Origin: Actinomycetes bacterium
Lineage (GTDB): Bacteria; Actinomycetota; Coriobacteriia; Coriobacteriales; Eggerthellaceae
Length of the DNA: 64,000 nucleotides
Direction of reading: 5' to 3'
Assembly (NCBI GenBank): GCA_023460315.1
Contig: JAEWQO010000125.1
Coordinates: 1-64,000, forward strand
The notes under the pieces are model-generated. The model ran no database searches. It worked only from the letters and a program-made list of their open reading frames with translations, and was not told the DNA's origin. The stretch's first letter is position 1. Each line of letters starts with the position of its first letter. This document shows, piece by piece, positions 43,369 through 52,774 of the stretch. Made by a program: the position numbers and the translations under genes.

Positions 43369-43941
43369 TCAGTGACCTCTCAATTCGTCACTCGTGATGA
43401 CAGCGGAAGCTATGTCCTTGATGGGTTTGCGGGCATTCATGGCTGATTTCTGCAAACGTTTGAAGGCCTCGGCCTCGTCCATCCCCTCGCGCATGAGGAT
43501 TCCCTTTGCCCGTTCGACCAGCTTGCGCGTCTCCAGCCGCTCTTGCAGGCCTTCGACCTCAGCCTCCAACGCCTGCGTCTGTTCAAAGCGGGAGCGCGCC
43601 ACATGCAAAGCCGGCATGATGTCCGCCTCGGAAAACGGTTTTGTGACATAGGCCATGACGCCCGCCTCGGCCGCCTCTTTCACAAAGGCCTCCTGAGAGA
43701 ACGCCGTCAGCATGACAACGGCTGAGAGGCCTTCCTCACATATGACGCGCGCGGCATCGAGACCGTCGCGCCCTCGCATCTGAATATCCATGAACACGCA
43801 GTCCGGACGCTTTTCGCGCACAAGTTCAAGGGCTTCGGCGCCGCATTGGGCCTCGCCCACCACCTCGCATCCGTTCTCCTGCAGTATTTCTCGCAAATCC
43901 ATACGGATGATGGCTTCGTCTTCAGCGATTACGATCCTCAT
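43369..43941 (-). CDS. ANTAR-domain response regulator (transcription antiterminator)
   Basis: 190 residues. Receiver 1-118 with Asp52 (CVFMDIQMRGRDG), LTAFS and VTKPFSEAD; coiled coil about 118-140; ANTAR domain to the end (LETRKLVERAKGILMREGMDEAEAFKRLQKSAM). ANTAR proteins (NasT, EutV, AmiR) bind RNA with two hexaloop hairpins and prevent formation of a terminator. Exactly such an RNA leads nifH in this cluster, so this is the probable nif antiterminator. Start overlaps the kinase gene by 20 bases, so the two are co-translated. Confidence 0.95.
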   Translation of the reverse strand: MRIVIAEDEAIIRMDLREILQENGCEVVGEAQCGAEALELVREKRPDCVFMDIQMRGRDGLDAARVICEEGLSAVVMLTAFSQEAFVKEAAEAGVMAYVTKPFSEADIMPALHVARSRFEQTQALEAEVEGLQERLETRKLVERAKGILMREGMDEAEAFKRLQKSAMNARKPIKDIASAVITSDELRGH

Positions 43942-44752
43942 GGCCTTGCCCCTCTCGTCCCGTCACGCACTGTGAGGCGCCGTCCAACTCGCCCGCTTGA
44001 TATCTCTCGTCCGATTCAGTCGGGTCCTCAGCCCAATTCTCGTCGTCGACGAGCGGAACTGTCACAATAAAGCGCGTTCCCTGGCCGCCTGGCCGGGGGC
44101 CGCACGTGATAGTGCCCGATAAATCCTCTTCCACCAACGTCCGCATGAGCACAAGGCCCATGCTTGTTCCCGCACCGAGAGAGAATCCTGCAGGCAAACC
44201 ACAGCCATCGTCCTCGATGAAGGCAACCAGTTGCCGGTCGTCACGCATAAAGGTGAGCGTCACCGAGCCCTCGTCACGCCCCGCAAGACCATGCTCAATG
44301 GCATTGTGAACGATCTCCGCAACCGCAAGAGCGAGGCTGCTCGCCCCCTGCGCGTCAACCAAGCCCGCACGGCCCCGTGCGACGATGCGTATACGCGGAT
44401 TCGAACCCGCCAGGCCCGTCTTCACCTGATTTGCCACCGCCAAGGCCAGAGGCTTCACGGCGACCCGCTCATCGTGAGCATACGACAGCATTTCGTGGGC
44501 GATTGCCATGGCCCCAATTCGTGCTATGGCCTCGGAAAAGGCATCTGCGACTTCGGGGCTTTTCGTGCGGCGCATCTGCATGCGCAGCAAGGATTCGATG
44601 GTCTGGAGATTGTTCTTCACACGGTGGTGGACTTCCCGGATGGTGGCTTCCTTGACACGGAGCTCCCGTGCGAAATCGGCTGCGTCTCTCTCGTCACCGT
44701 CGCCGTCCACATCAGCACACCGATCCACTGCTGACACGCAATCCATCGCCAT
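43922..44752 (-). CDS. Soluble HisKA_2 histidine kinase partner of the ANTAR regulator
   Basis: 276 residues if it starts at MAMDCVSAVDRC (44752); the start is uncertain, with only GGGTGAG upstream. HisKA_2 phosphorylation site His42 in REVHHRVKNNLQTIESL, then HATPase with EIVHNAIEHG and DDGCGLP, and GLVLMRTLVEEDL. No membrane span and no PAS/GAF sensor domain visible, only a ~30-residue acidic head, so signal input is unclear. Same kinase class as EutW/PdtaS. A GATACACT -10-like box upstream suggests its own promoter besides read-through from nif. Confidence 0.9.
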   Translation of the reverse strand: MAMDCVSAVDRCADVDGDGDERDAADFARELRVKEATIREVHHRVKNNLQTIESLLRMQMRRTKSPEVADAFSEAIARIGAMAIAHEMLSYAHDERVAVKPLALAVANQVKTGLAGSNPRIRIVARGRAGLVDAQGASSLALAVAEIVHNAIEHGLAGRDEGSVTLTFMRDDRQLVAFIEDDGCGLPAGFSLGAGTSMGLVLMRTLVEEDLSGTITCGPRPGGQGTRFIVTVPLVDDENWAEDPTESDERYQAGELDGASQCVTGREGQGHEDRNR

Positions 44753-44926
44753 CGCGCTCACCCGCCTTCGTCGCCTGTGCCAAAGTGTATCGTTTCTCTG
44801 TTTCGATTCGGTTGCCCTTGCGTAACGCCTGAGAAAATAACGAATCGTGAACGACCGGCACAAGCGACGTTCGCCTCGCGGCGGCTTGCGCACTACCGAC
44901 GCACGCCGGGAAAGGAACCGTGTGGC

Positions 44927-45235
44927 TCAGATGCGATATTCCTCCACCGGAGATCCTCCCTCGATGTGCTGCTCCATGATCTCTTCCACGGCATCCTCGT
45001 CGAGAGATCCGTACCATACCCCTTCAGGATAGACAACGGCCACAGGACCCTTGTCGCAGATGCCAAAACAGCCGGTGTTGGTGAGCATGACCTCTCCGGA
45101 CAACTCGCGGTCCTCTATCTCCTCCATGAATTTTCCAACGATTCCACGTGCGCCCTGCGAGGCACAGAAACCCTTCTGCGTGCCGTCAGGCCGGCAGCTG
45201 GTGCAGACGAAGATATGATGTGTTGGCTCGATCAT
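44927..45235 (-). CDS. [2Fe-2S] ferredoxin, thioredoxin-like fold
   Basis: 102 residues. Cys11, Cys24, Cys56 and Cys60 are placed as in the clostridial/Shethna-type ferredoxins (FVCTSCRPDG, KGFC, NTGCFGICDKGPVAVVYP). The Clostridium pasteurianum homologue is known to dock on MoFe protein. Overlaps the end of nifN-B by 4 bases, so it belongs to the nif operon and may carry electrons for nitrogenase or cofactor assembly. Confidence 0.93.
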   Translation of the reverse strand: MIEPTHHIFVCTSCRPDGTQKGFCASQGARGIVGKFMEEIEDRELSGEVMLTNTGCFGICDKGPVAVVYPEGVWYGSLDEDAVEEIMEQHIEGGSPVEEYRI

Positions 45236-48132
45236 TGCGATGCCGCCTCCCTGTATATCCCCAAAGGGGATTCCGATAGATCTCGTTGTGCCGCTTGCAC
45301 CGCATCGGCAATCGCGTCACAGCTTGCGATGGGCGCAATGCCTCGGTTGAGAAGCTCGCGCGCAGGAGCCTCTCCTATGCGGAGGCAGAGAACCGCCGCA
45401 CAGTCCTCAACGGTGGCAATGGTCTTGTCCAAATGGCTTTCCTTGACCGCCGGATCGCAAAACTCCTTGCCGACGCAATACTGCTCCACATCCCGCGTCT
45501 CGCAATACCGCACCGTGACGCCGTCCGTCTCGTAAATCATGAAGCTGAGGGCGTGTCCAAAATGGGTGTCCACCACCATTCCCGACCGGCTGGCAACGGC
45601 GATGCGCTGTCGGCTGCGGCGCGAACCGTCAGGAGCCACCAAGGTGGCAATGATCGGATTCGCATGGACAGGCTTGAGCGCGCGGCGCCCCTCTGCGGCC
45701 TCGATGAAATGCGACAGGTCATCGGTCAGCTTTCCCACCGCGTCGGCGCGGCACTGCTGGCAATGGTACATCTGGGGAAGATGATGGGAGCAGCGCTTTC
45801 TCACCTCATCCAAATGGCGCCGGCTGACCTGCTGAAGGTTGCCGAACACACTCCCTTCCACGGGAATGTGTTGCATCACATTGTGATAGGAGGCCCCGAT
45901 ACGCTTGACGAACTCGGCCACCTCCTCGACATGATCCTCATTAACGCCAGAAATGAGCACCGTGTTCACTTTGACCATCACATCGCGTGCAACCAGCCGC
46001 TTGATGCCCTCGACCTGATTGGCCAAGAGAACCGCCCCCGCGGCTTTTCCGGTGTAGATGATCCCGTCCAACCGGACAAACCGGTAGATTTCGGCACCGA
46101 TGGCTGGATCGACCGCATTCACGGTAACGGTGACATGCGTCACGCCGGCATCAGCTATGGCATCGGCGTAGCGAGGAAGCAGAAGCCCGTTGGTCGAAAG
46201 GCAGAACGTCGCGTCCGGCTCGGACGCGCGCACGAGGCGCAAAGTCTCCTGCGTGTTCCCCCAATCGGCCAGCGCGTCCCCCGGGCCAGCAATGCCAACC
46301 GTCGTGAGGTTGGGAATGCGCTCCTTCGCCAACCGAAAGCGCTCCAGGGCTTCAGTCGGCGTGAGCACCGAAGACGTGACGCCCGGGCGGCTTTCATTGA
46401 CGCAGTCATACTTCCTCACGCAATAATTGCAGCCGATGTTGCACCGTGGCGCAACGGCAAGATGAATGCGGGCGTTGTCGCTTGCGCACCCCCCATTAAA
46501 GCAAGGATGCTGGGCGGTCTTTTGCTGGAGGGAAAGGCCCGTCTTCGGGGCCGCAACCTCACTGTCGGCAAGACAGTCTTGCCGAGACTTCTCCACCAAG
46601 GCATTCCTTGCCTCAGCCTGCTCGCGCATGCGAAGGGATTCGCTGTCAGTCATAACGGCCGACGCCTCGGCGATAAGTTCATAGCTTTCCGTCTCCCGAT
46701 GGCGATGCGCCTGCGCGAGAAGGGTGTTGTCGTAGAATTCGTCACGGATGGCCGCGCGGAAGCCGGATTCCTTACGCTGCAGCAACGTATTGGTTATGCG
46801 GTCGAGCAGCATGAGTGATCCCTCATAGCCCATCGTGCGCACGCGCTGCCCACCGATATGGTCATGAATGGGAAAGGCACAGCGGATGAGGGGAATGCCA
46901 TGCTTCTCCTCCACACGCCTTCCATCCGACGAGCCGATCATGACGTTCGCGCCGTTCTTCACGGCAAGACGCTCGATATCACCGAAGTCGGCTGCATCGA
47001 CGATGTCCCACCGGTCCACCAAAAAGCGATCCGCGACGCCGCGCACTTCATCGGCGAGCGCATCGAAGAGCTCGCTACAGCGCGACCCCGCCGCAACCAC
47101 CACCGGCACAATACCGTTTTCTACACAGAGGCGCGACACGGCGTAGCAGAAGTCGGGCTCGCCAAACACGACAGCACGCCCCTCGGCATTGTATTTATGG
47201 GAGTCTATCATCGCATCCAGATAACGCCCCCGTTGCGCCGCAAGCGCATCGGGAACACGAATCCCCGCGAACGCCGCAAGCTCGTCGACGAGCAGATCGA
47301 TGTCCCGCAGGCCAACAGGCATGTTGAGCCGCGTATAGGGCACGCCATAACGGTCATGCAGCAACTCGGCGGGCGAATACCCCGCCGGGATGAAACTTGC
47401 CAGCTCAATCGTCAGATCAGACCCCGCCATGCTTGAGATGCGCTCGATCGGGGTGCCGCCTTGGGGCGTGCGGTCGTACACGTCAAGCCGCTGCCGGTCG
47501 AGATTGTCAGACAAATCCGGCACGAACACGGCCTCGATGCCAAACGAGGCCACCAACTCCTTCAGGAACCGCATGTCTGCCGGGCTCATGGGCCCACACA
47601 CGACATTGAGCTGGTGGGGCTTCGCGGCATCAGGATGCATCTCCACATTGTCCAGCAATGCATGGATGAACCGAAAATGGCCTTCAAACTGAGATCCGCC
47701 ATAGCCGGGCGACGCCACGGGAACGAACGTCACGGTTGATTCGGGATGCGCTTCGCGCCAGCGATCGATCATTCCAGGAACGTCTTCGCCGATGGTCTCG
47801 GCCAAGCAGGTGGTGGAAACGCAGACAACGGCCGGATCGTAGAGCCTCACCAGATTGTCGATGCCTTTATGCAGGTTCTTTTCTCCCCCGTACACCGTTC
47901 CCTGCTCCGTCAGCGCCGAAGAAGCGATGTCAACCGGTTCGTTGTAGTGCGTCGCCATGTGTCGCCGGATATAGGTAGCGCAACCCTGCGATCCATGGAG
48001 GATGGTCACACAGCCCTGCACGCCATAGGCGGCGGTCGACGTGCCCATGGGCATGCACATCTTGCAGGGGTTCACATTCAAGTCAACGAGGGCGCCGCTC
48101 TCCTTGATCAGTGTTTTATCGAGTTCTGCCAT
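45232..48132 (-). CDS. nifN-B: NifN-NifB fusion, FeMo-cofactor biosynthesis
   Basis: 966 residues. NifN domain about 1-450 (NVNPCKMCMPMG, HGSQGCATYIRRH, YGGEKNL), a helical linker about 450-540, NifB radical SAM domain about 541-810 (HPCFNGG, then CNIGCNYC with Cys564, 568 and 571; CQQC at 791-794), and a NifX/NafY-like tail about 842-960 (RIAVASRSGMVVDTHFGH). NifB makes the [8Fe-9S-C] NifB-co; NifEN receives and matures it. Joining donor and acceptor in one chain is known from clostridia. 15 bases after nifE. Confidence 0.96.
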   Translation of the reverse strand: MAELDKTLIKESGALVDLNVNPCKMCMPMGTSTAAYGVQGCVTILHGSQGCATYIRRHMATHYNEPVDIASSALTEQGTVYGGEKNLHKGIDNLVRLYDPAVVCVSTTCLAETIGEDVPGMIDRWREAHPESTVTFVPVASPGYGGSQFEGHFRFIHALLDNVEMHPDAAKPHQLNVVCGPMSPADMRFLKELVASFGIEAVFVPDLSDNLDRQRLDVYDRTPQGGTPIERISSMAGSDLTIELASFIPAGYSPAELLHDRYGVPYTRLNMPVGLRDIDLLVDELAAFAGIRVPDALAAQRGRYLDAMIDSHKYNAEGRAVVFGEPDFCYAVSRLCVENGIVPVVVAAGSRCSELFDALADEVRGVADRFLVDRWDIVDAADFGDIERLAVKNGANVMIGSSDGRRVEEKHGIPLIRCAFPIHDHIGGQRVRTMGYEGSLMLLDRITNTLLQRKESGFRAAIRDEFYDNTLLAQAHRHRETESYELIAEASAVMTDSESLRMREQAEARNALVEKSRQDCLADSEVAAPKTGLSLQQKTAQHPCFNGGCASDNARIHLAVAPRCNIGCNYCVRKYDCVNESRPGVTSSVLTPTEALERFRLAKERIPNLTTVGIAGPGDALADWGNTQETLRLVRASEPDATFCLSTNGLLLPRYADAIADAGVTHVTVTVNAVDPAIGAEIYRFVRLDGIIYTGKAAGAVLLANQVEGIKRLVARDVMVKVNTVLISGVNEDHVEEVAEFVKRIGASYHNVMQHIPVEGSVFGNLQQVSRRHLDEVRKRCSHHLPQMYHCQQCRADAVGKLTDDLSHFIEAAEGRRALKPVHANPIIATLVAPDGSRRSRQRIAVASRSGMVVDTHFGHALSFMIYETDGVTVRYCETRDVEQYCVGKEFCDPAVKESHLDKTIATVEDCAAVLCLRIGEAPARELLNRGIAPIASCDAIADAVQAAQRDLSESPLGIYREAASQ

Positions 48133-48147
48133 CGTTTCACCTCGTCT

Positions 48148-49509
48148 CTATACGTACGCCCACACGGGCGAGTTCATGGAGGAGTTGATCTCCTCGGCAA
48201 AATTGCGCACGCCCACGAATCCAGCAAGCGGATGCTTCCTTTCGTGGTTGTGATCGCAGAACGCCACCCCCAGCTTGTAGGCAAGCGGACGCTCCTTCAC
48301 TCCCCCAACCAAAATGTCCGCCCCCTTTTCGGTGAGAAACTTCTCCAGCTCGGAAGGATTGGCATCGTCAAGCACCACACATCCTGGCGTGACAAGCGAA
48401 CGAATGACGTCATAGTCTTCGGGGCGCCCGGTCTGCGTGCCGACCATGACCGTATCCATGCCAAACTCACGAAACTGCCGGATGAGTGAAATGGCTTTGA
48501 ACCCTCCACCCACGTAGATGGCGGCACGCCGTCCTTCCAGCTGGGAGCGATAGCGCTGCACCACTGACTCCAGCTGATGCGTCTGATCGGCGCAAAATGC
48601 CCGAGTACGCTCGATCGTGTCGGCATCGCCCAGCGCCTCTGCGATACGCATGAGCGACGAAGTGGTGTCCTCGATGCCGTAAAAGCTCACCTTGATGAAA
48701 GGTATTCCCAAGTCGGCTTCCATGCGCTTGGCAAGAGCCGTCATGGAACCAGCGCACTGCACCACATTGAGTTTGGCTTGGGGAGCGCACATCAGCTCGT
48801 CGTAGCATGAGTCCCCCGTGATGCCGGTGACCACATCGATGCCAAGCGAGGCAAGATAGTTTTTCACAATCCACATCTCGCCCGCCAGGTTGAAATCACC
48901 CAAAATGTTGATGCCATGGGCCTTTTCCCGAGGGAACGGCACCGACCCGATCAAATTCATGATGGCATCGCCGGCAAGCCGGTACCCAATGGCCTTATGA
49001 CCCGAGAATCCCGGAGCCTGCACCGGAATCACCCGGATGCCGTGCCGCTTCTCGGCGGCCTTGCATACCGCCCCCACGTCATCGCCGATGACGCCAGCAA
49101 TACAGGTGGCATAGACGAAAATGACTTTGGGACTGTGAGCCTCGACAGCCTCGTCTATTGCACGCGCCAGTTTCTTCTCTCCGCCAAAAATGACGTCGGT
49201 CTCGGAAAGGTCGGTGGAAAAGCTGTGGCGGTAAAGCTCATCTCCGCTGGTCAGGCTTCCGCGGATGTCCCACGTGTAGCTGGAACATCCAATGGGGCCA
49301 TGTATGATATGAAAAGCGTCGGTGATGGGATTGAGCACCACACGCGCACCGCAGAAAACGCATGCACGCTGGCTGACAGCGCCAGCGGCACTCTCCTGCT
49401 CGCATGCGATGCCCGGACCGCTGCATCCGTCCGCGTTGAGGATAGAGGCCTTGCGCTCGTCGAGCACCACCGCCTCACGGGAAGAGCGAACCTTCGTCGT
49501 TCCGGGCAT
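48148..49509 (-). CDS. nifE: NifE, FeMo-cofactor scaffold subunit
   Basis: 453 residues from MPGTTKVRSSREAV; GGAG 9 bases before this ATG, while the ATG three codons earlier abuts the site. Family marks QRACVFCGARVVLNPITDAF, HGPIGCSSYTWDIRG, YATCIAGVIGDDVGA. Pairs with the NifN part of the fusion as the scaffold on which FeMo-co is completed. Downstream of a hairpin-rich gap after nifK. Confidence 0.96.
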   Translation of the reverse strand: MPGTTKVRSSREAVVLDERKASILNADGCSGPGIACEQESAAGAVSQRACVFCGARVVLNPITDAFHIIHGPIGCSSYTWDIRGSLTSGDELYRHSFSTDLSETDVIFGGEKKLARAIDEAVEAHSPKVIFVYATCIAGVIGDDVGAVCKAAEKRHGIRVIPVQAPGFSGHKAIGYRLAGDAIMNLIGSVPFPREKAHGINILGDFNLAGEMWIVKNYLASLGIDVVTGITGDSCYDELMCAPQAKLNVVQCAGSMTALAKRMEADLGIPFIKVSFYGIEDTTSSLMRIAEALGDADTIERTRAFCADQTHQLESVVQRYRSQLEGRRAAIYVGGGFKAISLIRQFREFGMDTVMVGTQTGRPEDYDVIRSLVTPGCVVLDDANPSELEKFLTEKGADILVGGVKERPLAYKLGVAFCDHNHERKHPLAGFVGVRNFAEEINSSMNSPVWAYV

Positions 49510-49578
49510 GATGGCCATCTCCTTTCTTTATTGCCTGCCTAGTTGCCGCAAATCGCCACCGTCTTCAGAATCGTCCCT

Positions 49579-49691
49579 GTTCTCCGCTGGAGAACACGCG
49601 CCCTGAAGCGAAGAGCCAATCGAGCGACAACGAGCGAGATGCTGAAAAGCTGCAGCATCGAGCGGTTCTGCCGGCCGGCTGGCCGGCAGAA
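49579..49691 (-). other. Hairpin cluster between nifK and nifE
   Basis: In the 186-base gap: TTCTGCCGGCC/GGCCGGCAGAA (49666-49691, 11-bp arms, 4-base loop) starts 4 bases after the nifK stop; GATGCTG/CAGCATC (49638-49659); GTTCTCC/GGAGAAC (49579-49595). None has a T-run. They likely protect the upstream nifHDK message and set the lower level of nifEN-B. Confidence 0.6.
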
Positions 49692-49695
49692 TCCT

Positions 49696-51069
49696 TTACA
49701 TCACGAACTCAAGATCCTCATCGTTGCAATCGCGGTCCTGACGATCCATGAGCGCATTGGCGATGTCCTGAAGCAGATGCATGGCACCCTTGTAGCACAC
49801 CATCGGTATATAGGAGTGCACGTAGCGATCCATGATGGGGAAACCGCACCTCACCAGAGGAATGTCTTCCGCTTTGGCAATCTGCTTCCACAGGCTGGGG
49901 CCCAACAGCAGGTCAACCGGCTCTTGAATGATGCGCTGATGAAGCTCGAAATAGTCCGTCTCGCTCTTATACCAGCACGTTCCCTTTTCCACTCCCGCCT
50001 CGTCGAGCACCGCTTTGATCGCGCCTGCGAAATCTCCTCCCGGCGTGCCTGTTCCCACAAAGGCCGGCACCATGCCGCATTCGAGCACGAAGCGTGTCAA
50101 GCCGATCACCGTGTCGGGATCTCCGCAAATGGCAACCCGTTTGCCGTCGAGGTATTGATGCACGTCGAGCATGCAGTCAACCAACTGTCCCCGCTCGACC
50201 TCAATGGCTTCCGGCACGCGATGGTCGGCATAGCGAGCCAATGCCATCACGAATTCGTCAGTGGCGCCTACCCCGATGGGCAGTCCCAGCGCGGTGTAGT
50301 CAACGCCATGCTTGCGCTTGAGAGCGTTCGCACAGGCCTCGGAAGCCCACGTGCCCAGCGCAAAGGAGTAATCGGCGTCCCCGAGCCTCTCCACCTCGGC
50401 CAGCGGAGTGCCGCCCTTTGGATAGAGCTCAAAAGTGCCCGTCATGGGAGCGTCCAACACGCCAGTCGTATCCGGCATCATGGTGTAGTCGATGTCGAAA
50501 GCCTCCAGGTAGCTTTTCATCTTGCGCATGTCGCCCGGGTTCACGAAACCCGGCACAACCATGACCTTGCCGCTCGATTCCCCCGTCTTCTCGGCCATAT
50601 GGTCCACAAAAGCGGCCGCCATAGCTGAAAAGCCGGTGATATGCGACCCCACGTAGCTGGGTGTGGAACAATAGATGACGCGCTTCCCTTCGGGAATCTC
50701 GATAGCCGACACAAAGGAATGAAGGTCGTCTCCAATAGTCTCAGAGAGACAGGTCGTGTGAATGGCAATGACATCGGGATCATAGATGTCAAAAACGTTC
50801 TTGACGGCGGTCTTGAGATTGGCTCCTCCCCCAAACACACTCGCACCTTCGGTGAAAGCCGAGGTTGAAGCCATGGCTGGCTCCTTGAAATGGCGCGTCA
50901 AGAACATGCGGTGAAAAGCAATGCAGCCTTGAGAGCCATGGCTGTGCGGCATGACACCATGCACGCCAAGGGCCGCATAGACAGCCCCAACGGGCTGACA
51001 GGTTTTTGCGGGATTCGCCACGAGTGCATGGCGCTCCATGACCGAATCGCGCGGAGTTGCCTCAAGCAT
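49696..51069 (-). CDS. nifK: Nitrogenase MoFe protein beta subunit
   Basis: 457 residues, the short clostridial type lacking the N-terminal ~50 residues. P-cluster Cys24 (NPAKTCQPVG), Cys49 (GSQGCIAFHR) and Cys107 (TTCLSETIGDD). FNIYPKGGTP-like block LYPKGGTPLAEVERLG. Forms the alpha2-beta2 MoFe protein with NifD. Start ATG overlaps the nifD stop. Confidence 0.97.
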   Translation of the reverse strand: MLEATPRDSVMERHALVANPAKTCQPVGAVYAALGVHGVMPHSHGSQGCIAFHRMFLTRHFKEPAMASTSAFTEGASVFGGGANLKTAVKNVFDIYDPDVIAIHTTCLSETIGDDLHSFVSAIEIPEGKRVIYCSTPSYVGSHITGFSAMAAAFVDHMAEKTGESSGKVMVVPGFVNPGDMRKMKSYLEAFDIDYTMMPDTTGVLDAPMTGTFELYPKGGTPLAEVERLGDADYSFALGTWASEACANALKRKHGVDYTALGLPIGVGATDEFVMALARYADHRVPEAIEVERGQLVDCMLDVHQYLDGKRVAICGDPDTVIGLTRFVLECGMVPAFVGTGTPGGDFAGAIKAVLDEAGVEKGTCWYKSETDYFELHQRIIQEPVDLLLGPSLWKQIAKAEDIPLVRCGFPIMDRYVHSYIPMVCYKGAMHLLQDIANALMDRQDRDCNDEDLEFVM

Positions 51070-52763
51070 TATTCTCTCCCTCCTATCGCTGCGGCGGCCG
51101 ATGGGTCAGGCCGTCCAGCTTCCACAACACCGGAAATGGCCGGCTCGGTGCGCCACGGGGGAACAATCTTCTTCCACACCGGTGTGTAAATGTTCATGAC
51201 CAAATCGTGCCCGAAGTTCACGGCGCCTTTGAATCCAGCGTAAGGGCCTTTGTAGTCATAGCTGTGCAGCTGACGCGAATGCACGCCGCCCTTCTGCAAC
51301 ACATAGCGATCCTTGATGCCCGAAAAGAACACATCGGGCTTGAGCATGCGGACAAACTCCTCAGTCTCGAAATGGTTCAGGTCGTCCACCATGAGCGTGC
51401 CGTTCTCCATCTCTTTGATCATGCCTTCGTAGTACTCCAAGCCATCGATCTGGCCCTTCAGCTCTTCATACTTTTCGGGGCTGAAACGCACGCGATACTT
51501 GCCTTCCACCGGTTCGACCGTCAGGTTCTCGATGTTTTTGCTGTCCGCATCGATCTTGATGCTGTCGATGACCTCACGGCCCTCGTAATCGTCGCGATGG
51601 GCAAACTCGTAACCGGCAAGCACGGTCGATACGCCAAAGTCACGCAGCAGTTGCTGGTAGTGATGGGAGCGCGATCCTCCCACATAGAGTGCAGCCGTCT
51701 TTCCGACAAGCTTCTCGCGGCAATAGGCCACCTCGTCGGCAATGTCTGTCAACTCCTCGGCAATGACAGCCTCGATGCGATCCTTGAGTTCCTGGTTGCC
51801 GAAGTACTCGCCGATAGCCCGCAGGCTCTTGCAGGTGGCATTGATGCCGACGAAGTTCACCTTGATCCAGTCGAGGCCATACTGGGTCTGCATCATCTCG
51901 GCAATGTAGTTGATCGAGCGGTGGCATTGCACCAGGTTCAGCCCCGCCATATGAGACCGCTCCATCTCGGCAACGGAGCCGTCTCCCGTCATGACAGACA
52001 CCACTTCGATGCCACAGCGATGCAGGATGCGCTCGGTTTCCCACGAATCTCCGCCGATGTTGTATTCTCCGAGGATGTTCACCGAGAACTCTCCTGTGGG
52101 CGGCGTGTCATCCTCGCCGATGATGCGACGGATGATCTGGTTGTTCGCAATATGGTGCCCCGCCGACTGTGACACGCCTTTGTACCCTTCGCATGAGAAC
52201 GCGATGCATTTCACGCCGAACTTCTTCTCGGCACGCGCGGCCACCGCATGGATGTCGTCGCCGATCAGACCAACGGGACAGGTGGAACAAATCATGACGG
52301 CTTTGGGATGAAAGAGCTCGATGCCTTCCTCGATGGCCGCCATGAGCTTCTTCTCGCCACCGAACACGATATCCGTCTCGCGCATGTCGGTCGAAAAGGT
52401 GTAAGGCACGAGATTGATCCCGTCCTCCTCCGCCTTCGCCTTGTGGCGGCGCGTCCCCCACGTGTAGAACGAGCAGCCTATCGGGCCATGCACAATGGTA
52501 AGCGCGTCCTTCAAGGGGCCGATGACCACGCCTTTGCACCCAGCATAGCAGCAACCGCGATGCGTGAGCATGCCGGGAACCGTGCGCGCATTCGCGAGTA
52601 TCTCCTGAGGGGTCTCCAGCGTATGGTCGACCGTGACGATGTGCTTCTTGCGATTCTTGTATACCTTCGCCTCGTACTGATCGAGAACGGCATCCATAGC
52701 CTTGGTAGGCACGCCGCCTTCGTCCAGTTCGCAGGCTCTCTCCAAAACTTGCTCAGTCATATC
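51069..52763 (-). CDS. nifD: Nitrogenase MoFe protein alpha subunit
   Basis: 564 residues from ATG (MTEQVLERAC); a GTG three codons earlier is also possible. P-cluster Cys71 (THRGCCYAGC), Cys97 (HGPIGCSFYTWG) and Cys162 (STCPVGLIGDD). FeMo-co ligands Cys280 (VQCHRSINYI) and His500 (RQLHSYDYKGPY); Gln199 and His203 (SQSAGHHIAN). An insertion at roughly 385-465 and the extra length match C. pasteurianum-type NifD. A true Mo nitrogenase; no vnfG/anfG. Follows nifI2 closely. Confidence 0.97.
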   Translation of the reverse strand, partial: DMTEQVLERACELDEGGVPTKAMDAVLDQYEAKVYKNRKKHIVTVDHTLETPQEILANARTVPGMLTHRGCCYAGCKGVVIGPLKDALTIVHGPIGCSFYTWGTRRHKAKAEEDGINLVPYTFSTDMRETDIVFGGEKKLMAAIEEGIELFHPKAVMICSTCPVGLIGDDIHAVAARAEKKFGVKCIAFSCEGYKGVSQSAGHHIANNQIIRRIIGEDDTPPTGEFSVNILGEYNIGGDSWETERILHRCGIEVVSVMTGDGSVAEMERSHMAGLNLVQCHRSINYIAEMMQTQYGLDWIKVNFVGINATCKSLRAIGEYFGNQELKDRIEAVIAEELTDIADEVAYCREKLVGKTAALYVGGSRSHHYQQLLRDFGVSTVLAGYEFAHRDDYEGREVIDSIKIDADSKNIENLTVEPVEGKYRVRFSPEKYEELKGQIDGLEYYEGMIKEMENGTLMVDDLNHFETEEFVRMLKPDVFFSGIKDRYVLQKGGVHSRQLHSYDYKGPYAGFKGAVNFGHDLVMNIYTPVWKKIVPPWRTEPAISGVVEAGRPDPSAAAAIGGRE

Positions 52764-52774
52764 CTTCACCAACC

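Noticed and set aside
45286..46818. A 510-codon plus-strand frame opposite nifN-B
   Set aside because: Pure antisense of the radical SAM part; all conserved motifs are on the minus strand.
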